Translations under genes and position numbers: made by a program
In this document: piece by piece, positions 15,984 through 23,866 of the stretch
How positions within the stretch are numbered: the stretch's first letter is position 1
How the letters are laid out: each line of letters opens with the position of its first letter
From: Paenibacillus alkaliterrae
GTDB lineage: Bacteria; Bacillota; Bacilli; Paenibacillales; Paenibacillaceae
Length of the DNA: 64,000 nucleotides
Direction: 5' to 3'
Assembly: GCF_021532375.1 (NCBI RefSeq)
Contig: NZ_JAKGAP010000028.1
Coordinates: 1 to 64,000 of the forward strand
Notes under the pieces: generated by a model
The model's database searches: none
What the model was told of the DNA's origin: nothing
Seen by the model: the letters and a program-made list of their open reading frames with translations, nothing else

Positions 15984-16229
15984 TTCCATCAAATTAAGAA
16001 TGAAACGGACCGTTTTCTTTTATAATGATAAACTCCGGCTTCAGCAAATAATTTGGTCAAATGTGATCAAATGAAACTCCGTATTTCGCCACTCTGTTCG
16101 GATAACCTTGTAAGCTTGATTTTTCACAAGATCAACAAATCGGTCAAGTTGGAATATCAAGAGATGAAGCAATGTTTGGGTCTGTGATTGCTAATTTGAT
16201 GAATATTTATATGCTGCGCAAGCTCGTTT
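15984..16229 (-). pseudogene. Shrunken duplicate of the gene at 3512-4150
   Basis: The sequence follows the parent gene from its stop codon inwards: the stretch starting CAAATTAAGAATGAAACGG, then the block coding around EWRNTEFHLV, then TCAAGAGATGAAGCAATG, then CTGCGCAAGCTCG. Between these blocks the segments corresponding to roughly 3573-3765, 3862-3972 and about ten bases near 4002-4011 of the parent are missing, and point differences have accumulated. No usable reading frame survives. Flanks on either side (15730-15983 and 16230-16440) carry no recognisable gene. Confidence 0.85.
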
Positions 16230-16445
16230 GTTCTTCAATCGATAAACGGACTGGGTATTTTATAGGACGCATCGTTATATTCCTCTTTTTGGCATTATCA
16301 TACCATATCTAGCCATTCTCTACTATTAGCTTTGAGAGACTACTAGCGTGGTGTTGCCTTAAGTTAAGTGTTAAATGGGAGGTGAGAGTATGACCGGGAT
16401 AATTAGAGAAAACAAAAGAATCCGGAAGATGAAAGGGGTAAGCGT

Positions 16446-17312
16446 ATGGAAAATGTATTCGTTTATGGAACGCTTCGAAGAGGAGAATGTAATCACCGGC
16501 TTATTGCCGATTCAACCTGCTTGGCTACAGCGGCTAGAATACAGGGTGGGCTCGTAGATACCGGTCATGGATATCCGGGTTTATTAAAGATGGAAGGAGA
16601 GGTGACCGGCGAGCTGTACGAAGTTTCCGAAAGTCAGCTGGCGAGTATGGATGAGTTGGAAGATTTTTTCGGAAATGAAAATCCCGATAATCTGTACAAT
16701 CGCTTTGAAGTCGAGGTCTATACAGATCGTGGCAGCATAAAAGCTTGGACGTACTTTTACAACGACGATAGTGATATACAGTCTCTTGCTCCATTTTCGG
16801 ATTGGAAAGTGTATCACATGGAAAAGAGCAGTCTATTCCCGTACTTTGCCTATGGCAGCTGCATGGATGTACAGCGAATCGAGGAAGCGGGTTACTTGGA
16901 AGATTTCCAAGATGTAATCGGAAGAGGAACGCTTAATGGGTTTAATCTTCAATTTACTAAACATAGCGACGATGGCGGTCGGGCGGATATCGTAGAAACG
17001 GGCGGTTATGTGGAAGGGAAGCTGTATCGTGTACCGGTGACTGCTATTATCGAATATTTGTATATACGGGAAGGCGTAAGGAGCAAGACATACCGTCCTA
17101 TTATCGTCCCGGTTATGCAGCAGGGCGGAGAGGTGTTAGAGGCATTGACCTTTGTAGTAGCGGATAAAAAAACGGAGCTTCCTCCCCCAGTTAAGTATAT
17201 GAAAGAAATATTGCGAGGTGCAGAGCCAATCGTTTCTAGTGAGTATTTTACAGCATTAGTAGAACGGTTTATTTCGTCTTTTCATTATCCATCGGGAGAA
17301 AGAGCGGATTAG
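16446..17312 (+). CDS. Tandem gamma-glutamylcyclotransferase-like (GGCT/AIG2) protein
   Basis: A 288-residue soluble protein with two GGCT-fold domains in tandem. The first begins at once with MENVFVYGTLRRGECNHRL (the VYGTLR substrate-binding loop, residues 4-11). The second begins near residue 131 with FPYFAYGSCMD, the equivalent FAYGS loop. The family converts gamma-glutamyl peptides or amines to 5-oxoproline. The usual catalytic glutamate may lie in DELEDFFGNE in domain 1; in domain 2 it is not obvious. The same two-domain layout occurs in Bacillus YkqA. ATG 16446 is preceded by GAAAGGGGTAA. It stands alone, with the decayed copy upstream and a kinase operon downstream. The substrate is unknown. 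Confidence 0.8.
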   Translation: MENVFVYGTLRRGECNHRLIADSTCLATAARIQGGLVDTGHGYPGLLKMEGEVTGELYEVSESQLASMDELEDFFGNENPDNLYNRFEVEVYTDRGSIKAWTYFYNDDSDIQSLAPFSDWKVYHMEKSSLFPYFAYGSCMDVQRIEEAGYLEDFQDVIGRGTLNGFNLQFTKHSDDGGRADIVETGGYVEGKLYRVPVTAIIEYLYIREGVRSKTYRPIIVPVMQQGGEVLEALTFVVADKKTELPPPVKYMKEILRGAEPIVSSEYFTALVERFISSFHYPSGERAD

Positions 17313-17501
17313 ACTGAATTTATCTGTATTCCATGTTTTTCCTGAAAAAATGATATAACATGACTTATGCACTTTGCTAAATTAATTGGTAATTGTGAAA
17401 ATCTTTGCCTGAATAAACCGGTCGCTAAGTTAGATTATATAAATCCATCAGTTCTTATCAAGGCAAACCAATAACTGTTCGGCAACAGTAAGCTAACGGA
17501 A

Positions 17502-17540
17502 CCGGTAGTGGCATAAAAAGCCTCTACCGGATTTTGTTTT
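17502..17540 (+). terminator. Terminator or attenuator 45 bases before the sensor kinase gene
   Basis: CCGGTAGTGGC (17502-17512) pairs with GCCTCTACCGG (17520-17530) apart from one T-T mismatch, followed by ATTTTGTTTT. A smaller hairpin, ACTGTT/AACAGT, sits just upstream near 17473-17488. It could end ykqA-like transcription or attenuate the kinase operon. The arm CCGGTAG recurs in the terminator at 23792-23833. Confidence 0.65.
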
Positions 17541-17585
17541 CTCATGATACTGTTAGATTTAGATGAACAGGAGGGATAAGTCATC

Positions 17586-19325
17586 ATGAGCATCGTCCGC
17601 AAAATCATTTTGGGATACGTAGTCTTGATTTTTATTCCCGTCATCGTATTCGGATATTACTATTACACTCAAATCTACGGCAACCTGACCAATCAATTCG
17701 CCGAAAGTCGGCAGAAAATTCTGGAGCAGGCCTACGCGAACATGAAAACGGACCTGATTCGGATTCAATCGATCCATCGTATGCTGCAATATAATCTGTA
17801 CGTCACTGATTATATGGACGGAGTTTACGAATCCGACTCCGACAGCGTCTACGCATATATCCGTTACATCAGTCCGATATTTACGCAATCGCTGTTTGCC
17901 AACCCGGAAATCGAATCGCTCCAGATTTATAAGGTGAAGCAACAGGTCCTTCCGATCACCGATCGGTTTCTTGACATATCCTTGCTTGAGCCGCAGGCTG
18001 AGGAAGTTTCCCGGTCGCTGAAGCCCACAAAAGGGGCATGGAAGCTGCTCGATCCCGGAGCGCCGGAGACGTCGCTCGTTTATTATCAGAATATTTATAA
18101 TAACAACATTACGGAGATAATTGGAGTTCTCGAGATCCGAATCAGCAGCGGTTTGATCAAGAAATTTTACGAGGCGGCTGGGGTTGAAGGGAACTGGAGA
18201 GCCTTCCTGCTGTCGGAGCAGGGTGTGCCGCTGACCGCGGGGGATGTTATGGCGGGACTTGACGGGGAAACGCAGAAGCTGCTTGCTGCGAACAAACGCA
18301 GAGCCTATATCATCAACCGGAAAATGATCGTGAACCAGTTGGACATTAAGGAGCTTGGCGTCCGTGTCGTCGTAACGGGCAAGGTAGACGACGTTTTCCA
18401 TACGGTCAAACGAAAGGAAATTGTCCTGGTTTCGACGATCTTCGCCCTGCTGGCGGCCTTGTCGTTTGCTTATTACATGCTTGCATCAACAATCACGAAG
18501 CGTATCCTCCGCCTAGCCAGGCATATGCGCAACTTGGATGAAGACAATTTGAAGGTGATGGTAAACGGCCCGGACAACAAGGATGAAATCGGGTTCCTCA
18601 TCACGACTTACAACAGCATGATCCGTCGCATGGACGAGCTCATCAACAATGTTCACCGTGCGGAGCTGCGAAATAAGGAAGCAGCATATCAAGTGCTTCA
18701 GGCGCAGATCAAACCTCATTTTCTATACAACACGCTGGAAACCATCCGAATGCTCGCCGAATCCAACAACGATAAAGAGGTTGCGGACATATCATTCTGG
18801 TTCGGGAAGCTGATGCGCTACAGTCTGTCTTCACAGCAGGACAACACGGTGCTGGCCAGGGAAATCGAGACCGTCACTTTCTATCTCAACATTCATAAGA
18901 TGCGGCTTCAAAGCAGGCTAACCTACGAAATCGACGTTGCGGTCGACGTGACGCGAATTGCCTGTCCCCGTTTCATGCTCCAGCCATTGGTTGAGAACAG
19001 TATCATCCATGGAGCCTCGACCTTGATTAGGCCCGTTCAGATCCGGCTTGAGGCGAAGGAAACGGACGACGAAATCCGGATTGCCGTCATCGACAACGGG
19101 GCCGGTATCCCGCCGGAGAGGCTGAACGCGATCCAAAGGCAGCTATCGAGGAACATCGAGACAAGAACACTGAGTGAAGGAGAAGGTGGCGTAGGACTCT
19201 ATAATGTCAGCGAACGGATTAAATCCTTCTTTGGCGGTACGTCGCGATTGGAGCTTGCCAGCGAGCGGGAAGAGGGAACGAGCCTGACCATCATAATTGA
19301 TAAAAGGACGGCGAAAAAACGATGA
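17586..19325 (+). CDS. Two-component sensor histidine kinase, YesM type
   Basis: A 579-residue membrane kinase. TM1 covers about residues 4-26 (KIILGYVVLIFIPVIVFGYY), followed by an extracellular sensor region (about 30-275), TM2 about 279-302, a HAMP linker containing NLDEDNLKVMVNG, the His_kinase domain with AQIKPHFLYNT (phospho-acceptor His about 378), and a HATPase_c domain with LVENSIIHG, DNGAGIP and GVGLYNV. ATG 17586 has AGGAGGGATAA upstream. It overlaps the response regulator gene by 4 bases (ATGA) and heads the operon-like series with a LplBC-type importer and GH95 enzymes, so it most likely senses a sugar or glycan fragment, perhaps through the binding protein. The inducer cannot be read from the sequence. 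Confidence 0.92.
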   Translation: MSIVRKIILGYVVLIFIPVIVFGYYYYTQIYGNLTNQFAESRQKILEQAYANMKTDLIRIQSIHRMLQYNLYVTDYMDGVYESDSDSVYAYIRYISPIFTQSLFANPEIESLQIYKVKQQVLPITDRFLDISLLEPQAEEVSRSLKPTKGAWKLLDPGAPETSLVYYQNIYNNNITEIIGVLEIRISSGLIKKFYEAAGVEGNWRAFLLSEQGVPLTAGDVMAGLDGETQKLLAANKRRAYIINRKMIVNQLDIKELGVRVVVTGKVDDVFHTVKRKEIVLVSTIFALLAALSFAYYMLASTITKRILRLARHMRNLDEDNLKVMVNGPDNKDEIGFLITTYNSMIRRMDELINNVHRAELRNKEAAYQVLQAQIKPHFLYNTLETIRMLAESNNDKEVADISFWFGKLMRYSLSSQQDNTVLAREIETVTFYLNIHKMRLQSRLTYEIDVAVDVTRIACPRFMLQPLVENSIIHGASTLIRPVQIRLEAKETDDEIRIAVIDNGAGIPPERLNAIQRQLSRNIETRTLSEGEGGVGLYNVSERIKSFFGGTSRLELASEREEGTSLTIIIDKRTAKKR

Positions 19326-20065
19326 AAGTACTGATTGTGGATGATGAGCCGTTGATTCTGAACGGCTTGGTCAAGATCGTGAGGGAAGCGGCACCTACAG
19401 GGACGGAAGTGCGTTGGGCGGGCAATGTGCCTGAGGCGCTTGCTGTCATGCGGGAATTTATGCCTGACGTCACGGTTACGGATCTTAATATGCCGGAAAA
19501 AAACGGGTTTGATTTGATCGAAGAAGCGCGGGAGTGCGGGCTTTGCGACCGGTTCACCGTTCTGACAGGTTACGACAATTTTGAGTATGCTCGCAAAGCG
19601 CTGCGCTTCGGCGTCGTGGACTACTTGCTAAAACCGATTGACAAGGATGAGATTAGAGAACTTTTGGCGCGTATTGACGAAGAGCTCCCTTCTGAATCGG
19701 ATTCGCAATATGCACGGCACGTCAAGCGAATCCTCAACTATATGGAAGCGCACTACATGCAGGAACTATCGTTGGACAGGGTTGCTGATTTAATGGATCT
19801 ACATCCGAATTACATCAGCAGCCTGTTTAAGAAGGAAACGGGAGATACTTTCGTCAATTATCTGAACGCTTTGCGGATCCGGGAAGCACAGAAGCTGCTC
19901 AGGACGCATCATCATCTTCCCGTTAACGTGATCGGACAGCGGGTCGGGTTTGAGAACAAGCATTACTTCACGAAAGTGTTCAAGAAATATACGAGTATCA
20001 CGCCGGGAGCCTACAGAGAAGACGACAAGACGTATTCTAGCGAGGAGGGCAAGGGTAAATGTTGA
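19322..20065 (+). CDS. Response regulator with AraC-type DNA-binding domain, YesN type
   Basis: 247 residues. The receiver domain (1-120) has DD at 7-8, the phospho-acceptor Asp54 in VTDLNMP and the conserved lysine in YLLKPID. Two helix-turn-helix motifs of the AraC family fill the C-terminus (about 140-240: LSLDRVADLMDLHPNYISSL, then VGFENKHYFTKVFKKY). Compared with typical YesN proteins of 350-540 residues it lacks the long middle linker, so the receiver is joined almost directly to the DNA-binding part. It overlaps the kinase gene by 4 bases and should be its partner. Its targets are probably the importer and GH95 genes that follow after the terminator at 20077. Confidence 0.92.
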   Translation: MKVLIVDDEPLILNGLVKIVREAAPTGTEVRWAGNVPEALAVMREFMPDVTVTDLNMPEKNGFDLIEEARECGLCDRFTVLTGYDNFEYARKALRFGVVDYLLKPIDKDEIRELLARIDEELPSESDSQYARHVKRILNYMEAHYMQELSLDRVADLMDLHPNYISSLFKKETGDTFVNYLNALRIREAQKLLRTHHHLPVNVIGQRVGFENKHYFTKVFKKYTSITPGAYREDDKTYSSEEGKGKC

Positions 20066-20076
20066 TCGAAAGAAAG

Positions 20077-20118
20077 ACCTCCGTAAGCCGCGAAAACCGC
20101 GGTTGTTCGGAGGTTTTT
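20077..20118 (+). terminator. Terminator after the YesN-type regulator
   Basis: ACCTCCG (20077-20083) pairs with CGGAGGT (20108-20114), enclosing an inner CCGCG/CGCGG hairpin, followed by TTTTCG. It separates the two-component genes from the importer genes. Confidence 0.8.
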
Positions 20119-20235
20119 CGCTTCAGCTGAGATTTGGAATATACCTATATTAAAAAATGACAACGCTTTCTTAAATATGTTGTCTTTTGACAAGTTACGA
20201 TGAGTTATATAATCAAAACGAGGGGAGGAAGTCTA

Positions 20236-21216
20236 GTGAATCTGGAAACAACCGTATCTAAAACGCTTACAGCAAGGGGGCAGACATTTTTTTGGAAGCG
20301 GTTTAAGAAACAGTGGCCGCTCCACGTATTCGTGGGGTTGGGGATGGTGTTTCTGTTAATCTTCGCTTACACGCCGATGTTCGGTATTATCATGGCCTTC
20401 AAGGATTACACGATCGTAACAGGCATTCAGGGGATTTTCACTAGTAATTGGGTAGGCCTCAAATATTTCGATGAATTTGTAAACGATTACCGCTTCATAG
20501 AAATTGTAAGAAACACACTGGCGCTAAGTTTTCTTAAATTAATATTTACGTTCCCGGCGCCGATTCTATTTGCCATCTTGCTGAATGAAGTGAAGAATAT
20601 GGCTTTCAAGCGCCTTGTACAAACGGTCAGCTATTTGCCGCATTTCATTTCATGGGTAGTTGTCGTCGGTATTGCGTTTTCCTTCTTTTCAACAGATATC
20701 GGCATCGTCAACAACTTGATGGTGAAACTCGGGATCATCGACAAACCTTTGGATATTCTCATAGGCGCTAATTATTTCTGGGGTTTGGCCGTGGGCAGCG
20801 CGGTCTGGAAGGAAATGGGATGGTGGACAATCATCTTCCTCGCTTCAATCGCTGGCATTAATCCCGCACTGTATGAGGCGGCACAGATTGACGGGGCGGG
20901 AAGACTTTCGCGGATTCTAAATATTACTTTCCCCGGAATCAAGGGGACGATTGTGGTGGTGTTGATTCTGGCCATCGGAAGCATCATTGGCGGAGGCATT
21001 GGCGGATCGAACTTCGATCAAGCGTATTTGCTTGGGAATGACATTAACAATTCGACTTCGGAAATCGTGCAAACCTATGCCTTCAAAGTTGGCTTAGCAG
21101 ACGGGAGATTCTCCTATGCAGCCGCAATTGACCTGATTCAATCCGTGATTTCCGTTATCTTGATCTTCTCTAGCAATTACATTGCGAAGAGAGTATCTGG
21201 ATCAAGTTTATTCTGA
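20236..21216 (+). CDS. Carbohydrate ABC transporter permease, LplB type
   Basis: About 326 residues with six membrane spans. The first is near LHVFVGLGMVFLLIFAY, and the cytoplasmic EAA loop reads EAAQIDGAGRLSRILNITFP (about residues 214-233), the contact site for the ATPase. Family CUT1, subgroup LplB/YteP, which imports oligosaccharides. ATG 20200 lacks a site; GGGGAGGAAG precedes GTG 20236, which I choose. No ATPase gene accompanies the operon, as is usual for Paenibacillus CUT1 systems that share an MsmX-type ATPase encoded elsewhere. The second permease follows after 26 bases and the binding protein after that. Confidence 0.92.
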   Translation: MNLETTVSKTLTARGQTFFWKRFKKQWPLHVFVGLGMVFLLIFAYTPMFGIIMAFKDYTIVTGIQGIFTSNWVGLKYFDEFVNDYRFIEIVRNTLALSFLKLIFTFPAPILFAILLNEVKNMAFKRLVQTVSYLPHFISWVVVVGIAFSFFSTDIGIVNNLMVKLGIIDKPLDILIGANYFWGLAVGSAVWKEMGWWTIIFLASIAGINPALYEAAQIDGAGRLSRILNITFPGIKGTIVVVLILAIGSIIGGGIGGSNFDQAYLLGNDINNSTSEIVQTYAFKVGLADGRFSYAAAIDLIQSVISVILIFSSNYIAKRVSGSSLF

Positions 21217-21242
21217 GAACAAGGAGGGACAGACATTTACTC

Positions 21243-22115
21243 ATGAGCCAAAGACAGAAGGACCTAGCGTTTGACAGTATTATTTATTTTCTATTGTTCT
21301 GCATCTTGATGGGAACGCTTTACCCGTTCTATTATGTACTGATCATTTCATTCAATAAGGGCACAGACTCGTTGCTCGGAGGCATATATTTGTGGCCGAG
21401 AAGCTTCACATTAGAGAATTATGCGACGTTTCTTTCGGATCCGCAATGGTTTAAAGCGCTGTTCGTTACTGTAGCAAGGACCGTAACAGGAACGTTCCTA
21501 GGTGTCATGTTCACCTGTCTCGTCGCTTATGGGCTTTCACATAAGGAGCTCCTCCTAAGCAAGGTATATTTTACCATCATTATATTTGCGATGTATTTCT
21601 CGGGAGGACTGATTCCGTATTACGTCGTTTTGCGGTCGCTTGGATTGCTGAATTCCTTCGGTGTTTACATCATTCCTTCCATGCTGAGCACGTTCTTTCT
21701 TTTAATTGCTATTTCCTTCTTCCGGGAAATTCCGGCGGAATTGAAGGAGTCGGCATTCATGGACGGCGCAAACGAGTTTGTTATCTTCTATAAGATAATT
21801 CTTCCGGTTTCGCTGCCGCTGCTTGCAACTATGGCTCTCTTCATGGGGGTAGGTCAATGGAATGCCTGGCTGGATTCAGCGTACTTTGTTCAGTCCGATG
21901 GCTTACGCACGCTCACATTCCGGATGATGGAGATTATTAACAAGAGCAATATCCCGATTGAATCGATCGGTGCGGCATCCAGCGCATCGGGTGTTACAAA
22001 TTATTCTTTGCAGGTTACTTCCATGGTGGTATCGATCGCTCCGATCGTATGTGTTTATCCATTCTTGCAAAAATATTTCGTCAAAGGCATTATGCTGGGT
22101 TCTGTGAAAGGATAA
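21243..22115 (+). CDS. Carbohydrate ABC transporter permease, LplC/YtcP type
   Basis: 290 residues, six predicted spans, beginning MSQRQKDLAFDSIIYFLLFC and ending in the family-typical FVKGIMLGSVKG. The EAA loop is ELKESAFMDGANEFVIFYKI (about residues 163-182). It is the second half of the CUT1 permease pair with the LplB-like protein. The ribosome binding site AAGGAGGG lies somewhat far upstream (about 14 bases from the ATG), which might lower translation relative to the first permease. The hairpin at 22134-22158 separates it from the binding-protein gene. Confidence 0.92.
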   Translation: MSQRQKDLAFDSIIYFLLFCILMGTLYPFYYVLIISFNKGTDSLLGGIYLWPRSFTLENYATFLSDPQWFKALFVTVARTVTGTFLGVMFTCLVAYGLSHKELLLSKVYFTIIIFAMYFSGGLIPYYVVLRSLGLLNSFGVYIIPSMLSTFFLLIAISFFREIPAELKESAFMDGANEFVIFYKIILPVSLPLLATMALFMGVGQWNAWLDSAYFVQSDGLRTLTFRMMEIINKSNIPIESIGAASSASGVTNYSLQVTSMVVSIAPIVCVYPFLQKYFVKGIMLGSVKG

Positions 22116-22133
22116 GCGAATTTCCCATATTTG

Positions 22134-22158
22134 ATATTAAAGCGAACTGCTTTAATAT
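22134..22158 (+). terminator. Perfect hairpin between permease and binding-protein genes
   Basis: ATATTAAAGC (22134-22143) and GCTTTAATAT (22149-22158) form a perfect 10-bp stem with a 5-base loop. With no long T-run it is more likely to protect or separate mRNA segments than to stop transcription fully. Confidence 0.5.
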
Positions 22159-22185
22159 ATATAAAATACAATTGGAGGGGTAGTT

Positions 22186-23787
22186 TTGAACAGAAACAGA
22201 ATGAAGAAGTTTTTCGCCGTGTCACTCACGTTGCTGATGGTGCTTGCAATGTTGGCTGCTTGCAGCAGGGGGAACACCGACGGTCAAAATGCTGACGCAG
22301 GCGACAGCGCGAACACATCGGAATCCTCCGAGAGCACGGATACGGGTGCGGCTTCCGCTAATCAGGGCGTTGAGGAATTGACGTTGTTCATCAACCACAG
22401 CTGGTACCCTGTGAAAGAATTTAAGGGTCCTATTGCCGACAAAATTACGGAGAAAACCGGTGTTAAGTTGAAGGTTACGGTTGCAACCGACGACAAGCAG
22501 CTTCCGCTGATGATCGCTTCCGGTGACCTGCCGGATCTGATCTTCACTGCCACAGATTTCGACAGACTGGCAAACTCGAATATTTCGTATCCTTGGAACG
22601 AATTGATTGAGAAGTATGCTCCGGATTTCGAAATTGACAAGACAAGAATCGCAATCAATACGATGGAAGACGGCAATTTCTACACGATCCGCAACGCATT
22701 CGCAACGACGGAAGAATGGGAAGCAAATAAATACGCGCTGGGCAACGACGGAAATCCAGGGATTGCCGTGCGTGAAGACATCATGAATGAGTTGGGTAAT
22801 CCGCCACTGAAAACACTTGCTGACTTTGAGAACATTCTTGGTATGGTGAAGGAAAAGTATCCGGACATGGTTCCGTTGATTATGGACAAGAACTGGCTCG
22901 AGCAGTATTTCATAACCCAGTTCGGCATGGAAGCGGGGATCGGTTCCTGGTATGAAAATGAAGGGAAAGTCAATTATTGGTTGAAGCATCCGAAGGCGCT
23001 TGATTTCTTCAAATTCATGAACAGTCTGCACCGGAACGGATACATTCTGGCGGAGAACTTCGCTCATGCCAACGACCAAATCGACGATGAATATGCAGTC
23101 GGCGGAAAGGCGTTCGCACACAGCCATACTGTTAGCATTGCGGAAAGAAACAACATCTCTGCGAAGCAAAACGGCGCAGCTTACACGTTCAAGATGATTC
23201 CGACGAAATTATCCGACGATGCGATCAAGGTGAGCACAGGAGTAGGCTGGTCTGGATCTTTCATCACGAAGAAAAACAAGAACCCGGAAAAGTCGATCAA
23301 GCTGCTTCAATTCTTGGCTAGCGACGAAGGTAAGAAGCTCACGATGTTTGGTGTGGAAGGCGAGCATTGGACATGGAATGAGGAAGGCTATCCAAACCTG
23401 AAATATAGCCCAGCAGACTCCGACTTCATAAACGGAAACGGCATCAAATGGTGGTTCTTGTATTCCGATGCGATCGTTGAAGGACTGTGGGGTTATGTGC
23501 CTGGTACCCAAACAACGCAAGCATTGATTGAAACGAAAGAGATTACAACGTACAAACCGGAGCTCGGCATGATTCAGGTAAGAGCTGATTCCCAAGAGAG
23601 ATCGATCAAGACGAAAATTGACGAGATGGTCACGAATGAAAAAGTCAAGATCTATCTCGCAAAATCCGAGGAAGAGGCGGCTCAACTCTTTGAAAATATG
23701 TTGAAAAATGCGGATAAGATCGGATTGCAGAAGCTTGAGGATTGGGCAAACCAAACTTACGCAGAGAAGAAGTCGCTGTTCAATTAA
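22186..23787 (+). CDS. Extracellular solute-binding lipoprotein of the CUT1 transporter (LplA type)
   Basis: 533 residues. A lipoprotein signal peptide ends in LAMLAACS, with Cys26 as the lipidation site, followed by a low-complexity N/S/E/D linker to the membrane. The mature part is a long type 1 solute-binding protein (LplA/YtcQ subgroup, about 500 residues), with ELTLFINHSWYPVKEF at its start and NPEKSIKLLQFLASDEGK near residue 365. It should deliver an oligosaccharide to the two permeases upstream. The start is TTG 22186 with TTGGAGGGG upstream. The operon then meets a perfect 15-bp terminator. The ligand is likely fucosylated or galactosylated, judging only from the GH95 genes. Confidence 0.92.
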   Translation: MNRNRMKKFFAVSLTLLMVLAMLAACSRGNTDGQNADAGDSANTSESSESTDTGAASANQGVEELTLFINHSWYPVKEFKGPIADKITEKTGVKLKVTVATDDKQLPLMIASGDLPDLIFTATDFDRLANSNISYPWNELIEKYAPDFEIDKTRIAINTMEDGNFYTIRNAFATTEEWEANKYALGNDGNPGIAVREDIMNELGNPPLKTLADFENILGMVKEKYPDMVPLIMDKNWLEQYFITQFGMEAGIGSWYENEGKVNYWLKHPKALDFFKFMNSLHRNGYILAENFAHANDQIDDEYAVGGKAFAHSHTVSIAERNNISAKQNGAAYTFKMIPTKLSDDAIKVSTGVGWSGSFITKKNKNPEKSIKLLQFLASDEGKKLTMFGVEGEHWTWNEEGYPNLKYSPADSDFINGNGIKWWFLYSDAIVEGLWGYVPGTQTTQALIETKEITTYKPELGMIQVRADSQERSIKTKIDEMVTNEKVKIYLAKSEEEAAQLFENMLKNADKIGLQKLEDWANQTYAEKKSLFN

Positions 23788-23791
23788 TTGG

Positions 23792-23833
23792 AATCCGGTA
23801 GGGGCTGGCTGGCAAGCCCCTACCGGATTTTTT
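23792..23833 (+). terminator. Strong terminator after the binding-protein gene
   Basis: AATCCGGTAGGGGCT (23792-23806) and AGCCCCTACCGGATT (23815-23829) form a perfect 15-bp stem with an 8-base loop and a T-run. Confidence 0.9.
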
Positions 23834-23866
23834 AACTAAAATAATAAGCGGGAGTGATTGTTACAT

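Noticed and set aside
16375..16557. 60-codon frame starting just before the cyclotransferase gene
   Set aside because: It overlaps the clear GGCT start in another frame and has no protein-like features of its own.
17440..17500. GGCAAACC followed by a hairpin in front of the kinase gene, reminiscent of a c-di-GMP-I riboswitch
   Set aside because: The paired partner segment (GGGACGCAAAGCC-like) is missing and the flanking helices do not form, so the likeness is limited to one short word.
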